Shown piece by piece: positions 35,201 through 46,129 of a stretch of 64,000 nucleotides of DNA. The notes beneath the pieces were generated by a model. That model had not been told where the DNA came from, ran no database searches, and was given only the letters and a program-made list of their open reading frames with translations. The DNA is taken from the NCBI GenBank assembly GCA_013368445.1, contig JAACJO010000012.1:682001-746000 (forward strand), in the 5' to 3' direction. A program made the translations under genes and the position numbers. This DNA is from Leucocoprinus leucothites (Eukaryota > Basidiomycota > Agaricomycetes > Agaricales > Agaricaceae). The number at the start of each line of letters is the position of its first letter. The stretch's first letter is position 1.

Positions 35201-36642
35201 ATTCAATCCTTCCACCCAGGGATCTTCACCGCTATGATGACGGAGATGATGGAGACGTGGAATCAGAGATGGATTCTGCGGGTGAAGATGAAGAAGCTGA
35301 ATGGGGAGACGTGGAAGAAGACGGAGAAGGTGAAAATGATGAAGTCAAAATTAAGAAATTGCTGAGAAGGCGCGCGCCAAGGCGTGCTATGAGGAAGAGC
35401 GCAAACGTATCTGTCAACGTCTCTGGACGCAGTACACCAAGACGCTCAGTTGATGTTTCAAGAGCTACAACGCCACCGCCTTTCTCTGTACCTGCTGCAC
35501 TCTCAACGTCACCGACAGACTCCAACAAATCGGACGAATCACCATCTCCTTCGACACTCAAAAAATCATCCAAACCAGATACTGACCCGACAGGAGCCAC
35601 AGATGCAGATGCAGACGCCAAACAAACCGCATCTTTTATTGACCTCATCCACCGCACGTTTGCACAACTTTCAACTCCAGCGACGTTGCTCCCCAAACCA
35701 CCCCAACTTCAACTCCCCTTATCTTCTAAATTCCCGAACTTGCCGTTACCAGATTTCAAAGGTAATATCGGTAACATTGGGATGGCCATGCCGGGGTGGA
35801 ATGCATTACCACAGATGCCTCAGATTCCGATGGTGTTCCCGGTGTTTGTGCCTATGCCTGCTTGGCCTTCATTCCTCCAGGTTGGGAGTGGAAGTGAGGA
35901 GAGTGGGAATGAAAAGGGTGGTGAGAGTGGGAAGAAGGAGAAGGAGAAGGTTGGTGTTGATAGTACCGTTGGTGCTGATACTAGTAGTGTGCAAGAGACG
36001 AATAAGGCACCAAGTCCGAGAGAGTGGAGAGTGATGTGGGAGAAGTGGTTCGCGTTGGTTCTTGCCACTACTGTTAAACAACAGCAGCAGGTAGGGCAAG
36101 CAGGAGATACGGAAGATATGCCTCCACCGGAGTATACGCCTCGTGCAGAGGACGTTCTTGGATCTTTCAACGAGAACGATACCCCCTCGCAGAAGGGCAA
36201 AGGAAAAGCCAAAGCCAAGGCTGAAGATGCTGGAGAATTGATACGTCGTCCATCGCCATCACCAAAAGCACTACAAGCCGCAAGTGCCGCTACCGCTGCC
36301 GGACCTGGTCCGTCAAGCTCAAGGCCGCAGCATGCTCATCCAGTTGGGTACAACGATACACCTGTGCCACCTGAAGAAGTCCATGCGTTTACATATCAGC
36401 CTCCCGTGAAGCAGAAACAGAAACATAAGAAACGTGAGCCCCACTTTCTTCCGCAATCAGGTCAAGGTCTGAGTGAGAATATAATAGGTGATCATATGCT
36501 GTTGAGGTTCTGGCTACCAATTCTATTACGTGAGTTCCCAGTTGTTTCGATTTAATGTGTCGAGCGTATAGCTGACATGGGTCCATGGGTAGTGTCGACG
36601 ATTTGGGCGTTCTACAACGGCTTGCGCTTAGCAAGCGCATGA
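32242..36642 (+). CDS. mga2: Mga2/Spt23-type ER-anchored transcription factor
   Basis: Membrane-tethered p120-type factor that senses lipid saturation and, after ubiquitin-dependent proteasomal cutting, releases an N-terminal activator of the delta-9 desaturase gene (known for yeast Mga2/Spt23). ATG 32242: MSSSSPTASDSRSPSPHTPE. Domains: SRVETQVRVTVDLADAS and WKWLKLPPGTSTKRRTRKQG (N-terminal Mga2 region), IIQFNCAEILDFSTGSVVLP with LRITCYCRHHREKVGFLVRF; a Pro/Ser/Gln-rich stretch; IPT/TIG domain (IHRLIPNMGPTFGGIEVTVL, then FGDAVASSTQRWSDNTLVCL LPP); two ankyrin repeats (TLLHLAAFMRLPALVEWLVR, YTALHFAVLVECLECARVLI); an acidic linker; and a C-terminal TM helix (LLRFWLPILL joined to STIWAFYNGLRLASA), stop 36640-36642. 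The frame change at about 32580 requires an intron ending in the polypyrimidine run before QQTQLQD. About 1250 residues. Confidence 0.9.
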
Positions 36643-37256
36643 GATGTGCTGTAGTTTCATTAGATGCTTTCACGTCTCATTCTTCATTTTTCGGCTATTT
36701 TTCCCCTCCATTAGTACTTGGTAATACTTGGTTCTTTATGCTGTCTTCATAATTTTCTCCTTTTCGAAAATGGTAAACTCTTTTCCTGGTGGAATTCTTT
36801 CTCGTTATATTTTACATATTGTACTCTGCTCCCTTTTCAATCGCCCGTAGATTTCTTGACCCTTCTCTCGTTTCTTCAACCGTGTTTCATGCCTTTCACT
36901 TTAAGCCATTCACTATTCGTAATCTATGTTTCCCCGCCTTTGATTGTTGAAAGTAAGTGTACTTGTGGTTTGTATGTGTAATCATGCTTTGAATAGGAAG
37001 AAATGTGCATGCTGAATGACTTGTTAATCACGTATATTAAATTCGGTGACGAATAACAGGACGGTTATCGTAAATGGCTAATTATTCATGCAACGAAAAC
37101 TGTAAACCCCGAGCAAGCGAAAAAACGAAAAAGAGCACCATAAAAGAGAATACCCTTCACAAACGATTTGCACATTAGCAGTCTTTCTCACAACAACCCG
37201 TCAGTACATTCCCCACAACCAAGATTTAAGTACGTACAAGAAGTTTGAGTGTCAAA
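36643..37256. other. Convergent 3' region
   Basis: 614 bp between the stop codons of the Mga2-like and coiled-coil genes. The sequence is T-rich on the plus strand (36680-36960) and looks like 3' untranslated and terminator sequence. No gene, RNA or repeat recognised. Confidence 0.4.
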
Positions 37257-40200
37257 TCATGGCCTTCGAGGATCCTCTTGTATCCTTGTCGCGAGTGTCG
37301 AGCCAGATGAAATCCTTTGCTCCAGCGAAGCATGACTGGGCCCACTTGGAGGGCCCACCCCGCCGCCACGACCGCGCTTCCCACGTGGTCGCCCCGGCTT
37401 AGTAGGCGGAGGCCCCGCCAGTCGAGTATCTGAAAACCGAGAGAGCAGATGAGGCTCACGATCACGCTCCCAATCCCTTGGAGGCGTAATAGAGCGATAG
37501 CTATTTTCACCAGGCGGGGGCGGACCCTGTCTAAGCCTCGTTGCTAAAGTAGGTCGAGATGGTGGAGGTGTAGGTGATCGTGACCTAGACGGTGTTCGAC
37601 GTTTCGAAGGACGACGCGGAGGTGTACGTGGCCTCAGAGGAGCTCGTCGATCGTCAAAGTCGCGGTAATCACGTGGATAGGGTGGAGGTGGAGGTGTATT
37701 TTCACGCGATCTCTTCCTTCCAGCTTGAGCTGGAGGTGTTCGAGAGCGCTCAGAGTAATTAGGCCTATAAGTGTCTGTTTGCCGAAGAGGTCGCTGTGGT
37801 GATGGAGAATAATGATCCCAATGTGAGGGAGGTGCAGAAGTAGAGGGCGGGAGACGACCGCGGAACGCTACCGTTCCAGTAGGCGGTGCACGGCCCTCCA
37901 CAGTAGTATCAGGTGGTGAAGAGTCTTTTACAAGCTGTGGGGCCACGTATGCATCTGGACCCATGCGGAAGGGTGACGAAGAACGAGAACGATCGTTGAT
38001 TTGAGATGAAGACGGTCGACCAGGCAGTAGCTCCTGCTGACCTTCATTTCGAGACGCTGGATGATTGTCACGATTGGGACGAGGCAAAGTGCCGGAAGCA
38101 GATGCGGGTCGACTGGGCACCTGAACTTGCGGTCGAGTTGGGATGTCAATGGAAGCTTGAGCGGTCTGCTGTGGCTGCTGCGACTGTTGGGAGTTTGGGG
38201 TATGACTACGAGGAATGGCTATGGTGGCAGGTGATGAGGGAATACGACGGTCAAGAATGGTGTGAGGGTGCGAACCGTTCGCTGGCTGAGCCGAAAGAGA
38301 AGGACTATGTTGACCAGCAGAAACAGGGATTGGAGTAGCAGACGGCCGTTGAGAGGCTGAGGAGCTGACAGTAGGCTTAGGGACTGCTTGAGAAGCTGAA
38401 GGTTGAACAGGGGTCGGATCTCTACTTGGTGGGTACAGAAGCCTGGATTCTTCTTGAGGCTCGGTCTTGATGGCTGTAGGGGGTGGTAGATTGAGAGCGC
38501 TCACGACATGACGGATGTTAGCAGCTTGCGCTTGGGGAGAGGATAGGTTGGGGTTGTTCTCTCGATAAGGAACATTACCACTGTCGCCTGACAGTCGGTA
38601 AACAGAGAGTGTAGGAGTACGTTGAGTGGGTGGAATAATAGGCGTAGTTGAAGGAGAACGATCGGATTGTGAGAGATGAGCTACCGGAGGCAAACTCATA
38701 GAACGTGAACTAGAATTGTTCGCTTGCGGAGGGGCCAACGTCGAACTTGGCCTATCTAAAGCTGTGCTTGGTTGTGGGCCACTGAGGTCTCCTTGATTCG
38801 GGATGGTAGAGCCCGGAACGAGACCGTTAACCTGTGGCTGCTGTGGAAGGTGCTGGGCTAAAGGAGGAGCCTGCGTCAAGGAGGTTCGGGACGCTGGAGA
38901 TAACGTAGATGGGTCATGTCCTGCGGAAAGATGGCCTCTGGGTAGGGAAATGAGACTGGACACGACAGGGCTCGAGTCGAGGCTCATTTCGCTAGTTCCG
39001 TCCAACGACGGTTGCAGGCGATGTGACCGTTGAGCTCGAATTTGTTGGGCAAGATCAGCCATTGTCTTGTCTTTATCTGCTTGAATCTGTGCACGCTGCT
39101 TGATTTGGTCCTGGCGAAGTTTTTCTTGGCGTTCCTGCTCAGCTTTGAACTGTGCCTGTTCCTCTAGCTTCTGCTTTTCTCTAGCCTTCTCTTGTGCCCG
39201 CCGAAGCTCAGCTTCTTCAGCGAGCCTAGCTTGCAACTCTTCCTCTTGTTTTTGTTGGATGAGTAGACGTTCCCTCTGAGCTTCCTCTTGTGTTTTCCTC
39301 CTCGCTGCTTCTTCTCGCGCCTTTCTCTCCGCCTCCTCTTGCGCCTTCTTCTTTGCCTCTTCCTCTACCTGAGCTTTTCGCTGAGCTTCAACTTCTCGTG
39401 CCTTCCGTTCAGCCTCTTCTAAAGCCTTTTTCTTCTCGGCTTCAAACGCTTCGTGCGCCCTCTTCTCTGCGTCCGCACGAGCCCGCTTCTCCTCTTCGTG
39501 TTTTTCCCTTTCCTCACGGGCTTTTCTTTCTGCCTCTTCAAGCAACTTCCTCTCAGACTCTTCCCGTTTCCTCTTCTGTTCCTCCTGCCTAGCGAGTTCC
39601 TTTTGCCTCTCTTCTTCCTGTTGTCTTCGTTCTTCTGCCAGCCTCCGCTCTTGCTCTTTTCTCTTTTCCTCCACCTCCTGGAGCTGCTTGTGTTTCTCGT
39701 CCTCCAATTGCCTTTGCTCCTCCTCTTCGAGCCGGCGTTGTCGTTCGCGAGCAGCTTCTAGAGGTGATAGTGCTGACAACTCTTCGTCAGAGAGCCGATG
39801 CTTTTCTTTGAGAAGTTTGCGCAATTCGGCTTGTCGTCGATTGGGATCGGACACTGAAGCTGTGGAAACTGGAGGGGGCTGGAGAGGAGGCTGAGACCAT
39901 GTTCGAGGTTCGACCTTGATATCAACCTCAGGCGTGGGGGAATAAAAGAGTGGCTGCCGTCGTAGTACTACCGAGGCCGAGGCTGGAGGTGTAGTGGTCG
40001 TAGTCGGACCAGGGATGGGGGGCGCACCTAAAGGAGGATTTGAAGATGGTTTTGCAGGTGCGCGCACGAGGTCCGATTGCTGCTTTTTCAGCTTGAGCTG
40101 CTGAGCTCTTCGCGCTCGTAAAGTAGCTTCATCCGCTTCTTGACTAGCAATCCAGCTCCCAAGCGACTGGAGAAGCCCGCTGAATTCATTATGATCGGAT

Positions 40201-41198
40201 TGGCGCTGTTGATCCGCATATGCGGACGAAATACGCTCAATCTCGGACTTAGCACCGTCAGCCAATCCTTTGGCTTCTTCCGCACCTCTGAGGAGAGTAG
40301 TCGTAATCGCGAGTGTCTTTTGTGCAACCTGCATTATGTCCTGTGCGCAGATGTAGAGCTTACGAGTTTCTGCATGGACCGTAGTCGCCTTTTGTTGTGC
40401 TGAGCTTGCCAGCAATATAGCGGATGCCAAATTGGGCTGATTATGGCTAGGGATGCTTGCTTGGAGCTGGGAATGAATTTGGCGTAAGGTCTCATATTTA
40501 CGTGAAAAGGGTGGTAGCGACTGTCGGTCGGGCGTGTGAGAGGGCTGCACACCTTCCATAGCCTGGCCGTTGGCGCCACTTGGACCCGGGCTTGCAGATG
40601 GGTAGCCGAGGTGCATAGAGACCATCGAATCACCGGTATTATGATGATCAGAGGACGCATCAAACCTGGGAGAAGGGGCGGGAACAGAGAATTGCGAGGC
40701 AGTGTGAGAGGGGGAAATGGAGCGCGAAAAATTGGAAGAGGTTCTGTCCGGCTGTGAAACCTTGGCAGTATTGGCTTGTTGGTCGTCCGTAACGGATGTC
40801 TCAACAACTGGAAAACGAGAAGGGCCGGCGGAAGTTTGTCCAATACGATTATCGCTGATGGGCGGGTTTGTGGCAAAGGCAGTGTCCTGTTCGGCCAGAG
40901 CCTGCCATAAGGAGGGCCTAGTTCGCAGCATCGCGTTCTGCTCAGTGCTTTGCGATCGCTGATCACTTTCAGAGGACACAGACATAGAGTCGTCTTCAAC
41001 GCTGTCCTGCACCTGACTTGGCTCTGTGAATCGGGTCAAAAGTCGGGGCTGCTGGCCAATCTTCTGGAACTTGAAATCTGCGAAACTTGGCGCCGGAGGT
41101 ACAGGTAAGACAGGAGCGGAAGTAGACAAAGGGGACCCAGAGGACACGGAGGGGATGTTCAAAAGGCGGGAAGGCAGGCCAAAGCCAGTGCCAGCCAT
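37257..41198 (-). CDS. Intronless 1313-residue coiled-coil, Pro/RS-rich protein
   Basis: Unrecognised. A single uninterrupted frame of 1313 codons starts at ATG 41198 (MAGTGFGLPSRLLNIPSVSS); the frame is open further upstream, but this ATG begins where the protein becomes Ser/Pro-rich and coding-like. Residues 1-280 are disordered and Ser-rich; 280-400 are helical (HSQLQASIPSHNQPNLASAI, TLAITTTLLRGAEEAKGLAD). Residues about 480-720 are an extremely charged E/K/R/Q helix (LEEEEQRQLEDEKHKQ, EAERKAREEREKHEEEKRAR), a long coiled coil or single alpha helix. 720-1150 is Pro/Ser/Gln-rich. About 1166-1212 is an RS-like Arg/Pro/Ser block (RRTPSRSRSPTPPPSRP), and an RGG-like patch (GKRGRGGGVG) precedes the end at 37257. 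The RS and RGG blocks suggest a nuclear RNA- or chromatin-linked role, which is only inference. Confidence 0.75.
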   Translation of the reverse strand: MAGTGFGLPSRLLNIPSVSSGSPLSTSAPVLPVPPAPSFADFKFQKIGQQPRLLTRFTEPSQVQDSVEDDSMSVSSESDQRSQSTEQNAMLRTRPSLWQALAEQDTAFATNPPISDNRIGQTSAGPSRFPVVETSVTDDQQANTAKVSQPDRTSSNFSRSISPSHTASQFSVPAPSPRFDASSDHHNTGDSMVSMHLGYPSASPGPSGANGQAMEGVQPSHTPDRQSLPPFSRKYETLRQIHSQLQASIPSHNQPNLASAILLASSAQQKATTVHAETRKLYICAQDIMQVAQKTLAITTTLLRGAEEAKGLADGAKSEIERISSAYADQQRQSDHNEFSGLLQSLGSWIASQEADEATLRARRAQQLKLKKQQSDLVRAPAKPSSNPPLGAPPIPGPTTTTTPPASASVVLRRQPLFYSPTPEVDIKVEPRTWSQPPLQPPPVSTASVSDPNRRQAELRKLLKEKHRLSDEELSALSPLEAARERQRRLEEEEQRQLEDEKHKQLQEVEEKRKEQERRLAEERRQQEEERQKELARQEEQKRKREESERKLLEEAERKAREEREKHEEEKRARADAEKRAHEAFEAEKKKALEEAERKAREVEAQRKAQVEEEAKKKAQEEAERKAREEAARRKTQEEAQRERLLIQQKQEEELQARLAEEAELRRAQEKAREKQKLEEQAQFKAEQERQEKLRQDQIKQRAQIQADKDKTMADLAQQIRAQRSHRLQPSLDGTSEMSLDSSPVVSSLISLPRGHLSAGHDPSTLSPASRTSLTQAPPLAQHLPQQPQVNGLVPGSTIPNQGDLSGPQPSTALDRPSSTLAPPQANNSSSRSMSLPPVAHLSQSDRSPSTTPIIPPTQRTPTLSVYRLSGDSGNVPYRENNPNLSSPQAQAANIRHVVSALNLPPPTAIKTEPQEESRLLYPPSRDPTPVQPSASQAVPKPTVSSSASQRPSATPIPVSAGQHSPSLSAQPANGSHPHTILDRRIPSSPATIAIPRSHTPNSQQSQQPQQTAQASIDIPTRPQVQVPSRPASASGTLPRPNRDNHPASRNEGQQELLPGRPSSSQINDRSRSSSPFRMGPDAYVAPQLVKDSSPPDTTVEGRAPPTGTVAFRGRLPPSTSAPPSHWDHYSPSPQRPLRQTDTYRPNYSERSRTPPAQAGRKRSRENTPPPPPYPRDYRDFDDRRAPLRPRTPPRRPSKRRTPSRSRSPTPPPSRPTLATRLRQGPPPPGENSYRSITPPRDWERDREPHLLSRFSDTRLAGPPPTKPGRPRGKRGRGGGVGPPSGPSHASLEQRISSGSTLATRIQEDPRRP

Positions 41199-41422
41199 GT
41201 ACGTGGGTGCAGAAAAGAAGGGAAAAACGCGAAAAAGTGACTCGTCAAAGTTGCAGCACTTATTATTATGTACATCAGGGGTTAACCTATACATGTCCGA
41301 AAGGAGTAACACTCTATTTGGTCGTGTTATGATCAGACCACCTTTGATCAGGGACGCCACCCAGCACACTTGAACCGTAGAATTGTTCTCGGCTTGTTGC
41401 TATCCCTCTTTCCCTCTGGACC
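41199..41422. promoter_or_regulatory. Short divergent promoter (224 bp)
   Basis: Shared between the coiled-coil gene (minus) and the Nup50-like gene (plus). No clear motif. Confidence 0.4.
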
Positions 41423-43463
41423 ATGAAACGCGGCGCAGAAAAGCAGTTATCCAAGGACGACCACTCTGACGGCGAGGTCCAGGTGTGCAATCTCTCTCAC
41501 AGCTTGACCGTGTCTGACGCGTTATTTCAGGACGACAACCCCCAGGTCGGCTTCAGAAAAGCTGATGAGTCGGTCCTAGCGACAAGAAAGTAGGTGTTGG
41601 GCCTAGTGCTGTACATGTTATTGTATTGACGGGCAATAGAATCCGCGGTCTTCCCAAACGGGCATCAGTCGCGGCAATTCCACCACCAGCTGAGGTACGT
41701 CCTTTGTTGAATAACAACTAATAGCATTGGAGATTGACCATTCCAATAGGCACCGTCTGCCAACTTTGGTGGATTCTCTGGCTTCAACGGAACCAGTAGC
41801 TCGTTCTCAGGCTTTGCTACGACTACCACGACTGCTCCCACTAATTTCTTCACCCCTACTACAGCAGCCCAAACGAACACTGCCAGGTCTCTAACGTCGT
41901 TGCTATCCTCACGCCCTGCCGCGACAAATACCAGTTCCACTCCTAGTTCCACTTCTGCGTCTCCATCCTCATCCCCCTTCGCTACACCACCCGCCGCAGC
42001 TTCAGTGTTTGCGCCAGTTCCTGCCTCCACTGCACCTCAACTAGATTCCACGAAGAAAGATGACACTATTGATCCAGCTGAGCTGAAGTATTACACGTCC
42101 CTTCGTGGCCTGAATGAGTCTCTACGTGCCGCAGTCATTAAAGCTGTCGACGACGATGCCTTCGCCGATATCTCTGTATTCTTGGAACGATACAAATCCC
42201 TACGCGCAGATATTCAGAAGGAATTCGACGGCAAAGCATCACCATTGCCATCATCATCCTCTATGGCCCCTGCATCATCAGCGCCTGTAGTGAAGACATT
42301 CTCTATGCCAGCACCACCTATCGGTGGTTTTACATTCGGCGGTATGAAACCCTCAACTTCAACAGACGCCAAACCGTCAACCACCGCCACGCCAAGTACT
42401 GGATTCGTACCTACCTTCGGCGTAAAACCCCAAACCGACGGCAAATCAGATACACCTACTTCTCTCCCATTCTCCCTCGGTACCAAACCCACCGAAACAA
42501 CCATGTCATCCTCGTTCTTCGGCACAAAACAACCCGAAACCTCAAAAGACACCACTCCTGCCTCATCTACACTAGCACCCAGTCCCCTTTCCGTACCCAC
42601 ACCACCCAAACAATCCGACTCAATAAAATCTGAAACCATTAAACCCTCCGTCTTTGGAGGAACTTCCTCCAGTCACGCATTCACCTTCGGCTCTGGCTCA
42701 TTACCCAGCTTCACCATGACCTCCTCTACCAAACCCACAGATGCAACTGCGTCAGCACCAACCGCAAGCAGCAGATTTGCCGGATTCACAGGATTTGGTA
42801 CCACCTCCGCAACTACATCTACCAGTCTCGGATTCAAATCCTCCTTCGCAACGACCACAACCACACCCGCTCCTGCTCTCGGCCTCGCCTCAACGCCATC
42901 CACACTCACAGCTACCGCATCCGACACCAGCACCGGCGGTGCCAACGGCGACACTGCTGCGGGAGGGGGTGATGAGGAACCAAAGAAAAATATCGCCGAG
43001 AGTTTTCTCTTAAATGCCGATAACAAACATGATCAAGAAGGTGCAGGTGAAGAAGACGAAGAAACTATGCATGCCGTGAAACTGAAAGCGTATGTTATGA
43101 AAGATGATAAGGGTGGCAAGAGCTGGGTTGAGCTTGGGTATGGAGTATTGAGGATTAAAAAACATAAGGAGACTGAGAAAAGAAGGGTGCTGTTGAGGAG
43201 CAGTAGCACTGGTCAGATTCTGATTGTAAGTGAACATTCATATTGTTTCTTTTCTAAGAGCGCTAACCTTCTCGACATAGAACTTTAACTTCCACTCAGC
43301 ATTCAAACCCGCTCAAAAAGGCAAGAACGTCACTTTCCTAGGACACGACGCAGAGGGTGCTTCAAAAATGTACACTCTCAAACTACAGACTCAGGATCAA
43401 GCGACCGCACTTGCGGCCACTTTTGAGCGCGAAATTCAAGCAAACGAGGCCTCTAGTTCATGA
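41423..43463 (+). CDS. nup50: Nup50/Nup2-type nucleoporin with RanBD domain
   Basis: Mobile nuclear-basket nucleoporin that binds importin alpha and Ran-GTP to speed import-cargo release. ATG 41423: MKRGAEKQLSKDDHSDGE, then VGFRKADESVLATRKIRGLP KR, the NUP50 N-terminal importin-alpha-binding motif. A large exon is rich in FG-type repeats (FGGFSGFNG, GGFTFGGM, FGVKP, SSFFGTK, SVFGGT, FTFGSG, FTGFGTT, FATTTT). A helix DPAELKYYTSLRGLNESLRA and VSVFLERYKSL-like region lies between. The C-terminal RanBD reads HAVKLKAYVMKDDKGGKSWV ELGYGVLRI, RRVLLRSSSTGQILI and, after an intron, NFNFHSAFKPAQKGKNVTFL and ALAATFEREIQ. Stop 43461-43463. Four or five introns, three very near the 5' end. Confidence 0.88.
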
Positions 43464-43798
43464 TTTCCGCGACTTGGAAATGGCCATGCCCTCCACGATA
43501 CCGTGTACCCATCTACATATCATGTGTACCTGCTTTGTTCTACCCTTCGTTACCATCATACCGGACGCTATTGATTTATCTTCCCCGTCATCCCCGCATC
43601 GACTGCCAAGCCAGGACGATTCCCCAGCCGTGTAGTCATCACGCTCTCGTCCTTGTATATCTCATCCGCATAATACATATCCCCAATAGACTCTTGTATA
43701 CGCACTTTCAGAAGCTAAACAATTGAATCTTGATTTCCATTGTTTCGATAGCAAAAGTACAGATTAAATAAGTGTTTGTTATGATTAACGGTATTCTA
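43464..43798. other. Convergent 3' spacer
   Basis: 335 bp between converging stop codons of the nucleoporin and Rab-GAP genes; short open frames here are not supported by splicing or family resemblance. Confidence 0.35.
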
Positions 43799-45958
43799 TC
43801 ATTTGCCGAAATGACTTTGGGCGTTGTGCCATATAGAGTTGAGGACAAAAGCCTCGCTGAGGAGTAACTCAATTTCGTGGTCGCCCCAGTCTTGGGTAGG
43901 CAGTGATTGGAGGAACATGATGATACCCTAAAATGTGTCCGAAGGTCAGAGATATGGACGTGGGAGAGAGAATGCGCTAGCGGACCTGAAAATCCATTTG
44001 TCGAAGCTTCTCGCTCCACCGAACGAGGAATGCCGAGCAGACATAGAGATGGAATTGTGAAAAGGCATCTGGACCTTCTGCCTACAGCTATGCATGAGAA
44101 GTAGTCGAGCTATTGCATCAAATGTGGACATACCAGATATGTATCCCACATCCTGATGGTATTTTGTACACTAATCTCCCTCATCAACAAACAATTCATC
44201 CATCGAAATGCAAACTGTATAAATTCCACGCTTTGTGACTCTAAATGAGCGTGAAGAGGAGCTGAAGAGGTATCAGTGACACATTGGCAAGGCATTCTGG
44301 TCCAGCTCACCGTCAATACGGGAGACTAGCTCTGCCATCCTCTTGACACTTCTCACAATTCCAGGCTGTGCAAATATGTAGTTATCCTGAATGCCATCCA
44401 GAAGCCTCGAAAGACACCAAAACGAGTCTGCTTCAATGGCATCAAGAGCATTCTTAGGAAGAACAGAAGGGTCAAAGTCTTCCGGATCAGAGTCTAATTC
44501 CCCGAGTTGAATAATGATCAGACGAAAGAGCAAATTTGGATGGCGTACCGATATACGCCGAAAGGAAAACCTGGAAGAACGGAGTCGCCAGGTCGTTGAT
44601 ACCCTGCACATACCCGCTTGCAGGATGCCGGATAGCCCAAACGTACAACACCCTCTCCAAACTCTAAAAACCCGGAGATCAAACACTTAAAAACCTCAAA
44701 CCCACATCCATACGAACGATGTAAACTCACTCTTTGCGTTGCAGCATGCATCCAAAGTCTAACACCAGGCCTCGTTCTCGGTACGTCAATCTCGATCTGA
44801 TGCCAAATCTGCTGGTCGAGTCCCTCCCGACCCCGAGCAAAGGCTAGTTCGACCATTGAAAGATATTCGCTGCGTTTCCGAGCCAGCGTCGCAGTGCGCA
44901 AAGAGGCAGGCAGGGGCAGGTATCCCTGAAACCTCGTTTATGAACCCATCCTTGGGGCATATGGATCGTGGCTGGAGAATTAAAAACGCACGAGGAGAAG
45001 TTGCCATGCTAGAGGACGAAAGTCCGCTGGGATGCCAGCCCAGGCGAGTTTACGGAGCTCCGCTAAGGACGTGACGATGATGTGTTGACAGTGAGTGAAC
45101 GAGAACGAGTACCAAGGGGAGAGGAAGGTTCACGTACCAATGTTGACATCCTGGCCTGTTAGGCAGTCGAAAAACTTGTGTCGACGGTTAGTACGAATGG
45201 AACGCTCTCGCATGAGTTTTTCAGAGTTTTCGTCATGTTGTTTGCCAGGTTGCTTCTGAGACCGCTGACTTGGTCCTGGGGAGACATCACGCCGCTTTGC
45301 ACGCTGACGGATACTCTGCAAAGGATCTAGAGGGGATGAACTAGTTGATGAGGGAATGTGTAGATACGAAAGGAAAGGTGAGCGTGTAAATACCATTTAC
45401 AATCTCTTCTGCGTCTTCTCGTACTAAAGCAGCCATTTGCTTTGACTGGGTGCTGAGATGTGTTGTTGTATTTGACGCCCCAGGTTCACCACTGTCAAAA
45501 TCAGTCTCGAGCTCTCCTAGTATCATGTCCCCCTCAACATCGGCATCGGTACTGTGATCTGCTCGGGGCGGTTCGGTTTCCCCATCCCCCGAAAGCTTGC
45601 GATCGCTTGAAGTCCGAACAATAGTCCACCCATTCTGCACCCTGGACCGGGGAGCAGCCTCCTCAATGGTTTTGGGTTGAGGATATGAGCCAGGATCGGG
45701 TGCATTTACATGGGTATATGAGAATGCCAAGGTCGAGGAAGAGGAGGCAGAATTTGATCTTGGTGGAACCTGCTTTGGAGCGGTGGAGGAAGAACTGCTG
45801 CCTTTACGCTTCCAGGAGTTTGCGATGGTCCCCCGACGAGGCTCTTCTGAGTCTGATCCGCTATCCCAGGCGTCATCCCAGTCCGTGCTGGATGTCGGGG
45901 TAAAATGAGTCGAGTGTACGGCAATGTGTGGCCTGGCAGGGGGTGATATTGGGTTCAT
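43799..45958 (-). CDS. gyp1: TBC-domain Rab GTPase-activating protein (Gyp1/TBC1D22 type)
   Basis: Golgi-linked GAP for Ypt1/Rab1-class GTPases. The chosen ATG 45958 gives MNPISPPARPHIAVHS then DWDDAWDSGSDSEEP; in-frame ATGs at 46042 and 46060 would lengthen it. The N-half is Ser-rich and disordered. The TBC domain starts ELRKLAWAGIPADFRPLAWQ LLLGYLP, followed by the arginine-finger segment QIEIDVPRTRP (IxxDxxR), the glutamine-finger region YVWAIRHPASGYVQGINDLA (YxQ), EADSFWCLSRLLDGIQDNYI, QFAFRWMNCLLMREI and IRMWDTYL. The end is SLPTQDWGDHEIELLLSEAF VLNSIWHNAQSHFGK, typical of Gyp1, with stop 43799-43801. About seven exons. Both catalytic fingers are present, so it should be active. Confidence 0.88.
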
Positions 45959-46129
45959 CGTGACGGGACTGGGTGCGCTGTGCAGTTCCCTGGATAGCCA
46001 TGCCAGATTATACCCGTGGGAATCCCATGCATCACGCCTCATCCTCTCGGACACCAGCATCGAGTCAATAGCGGAGGTTAATCGAATGGCGCTGGTCTCA
46101 GACAAGAATCACTGTTAACCGCGACACTC

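Noticed and set aside
35450..36034. 194-codon plus-strand frame within the Mga2-like gene
   Set aside because: Shifted reading of the Mga2-like acidic/Pro-rich linker; no own start context or family.
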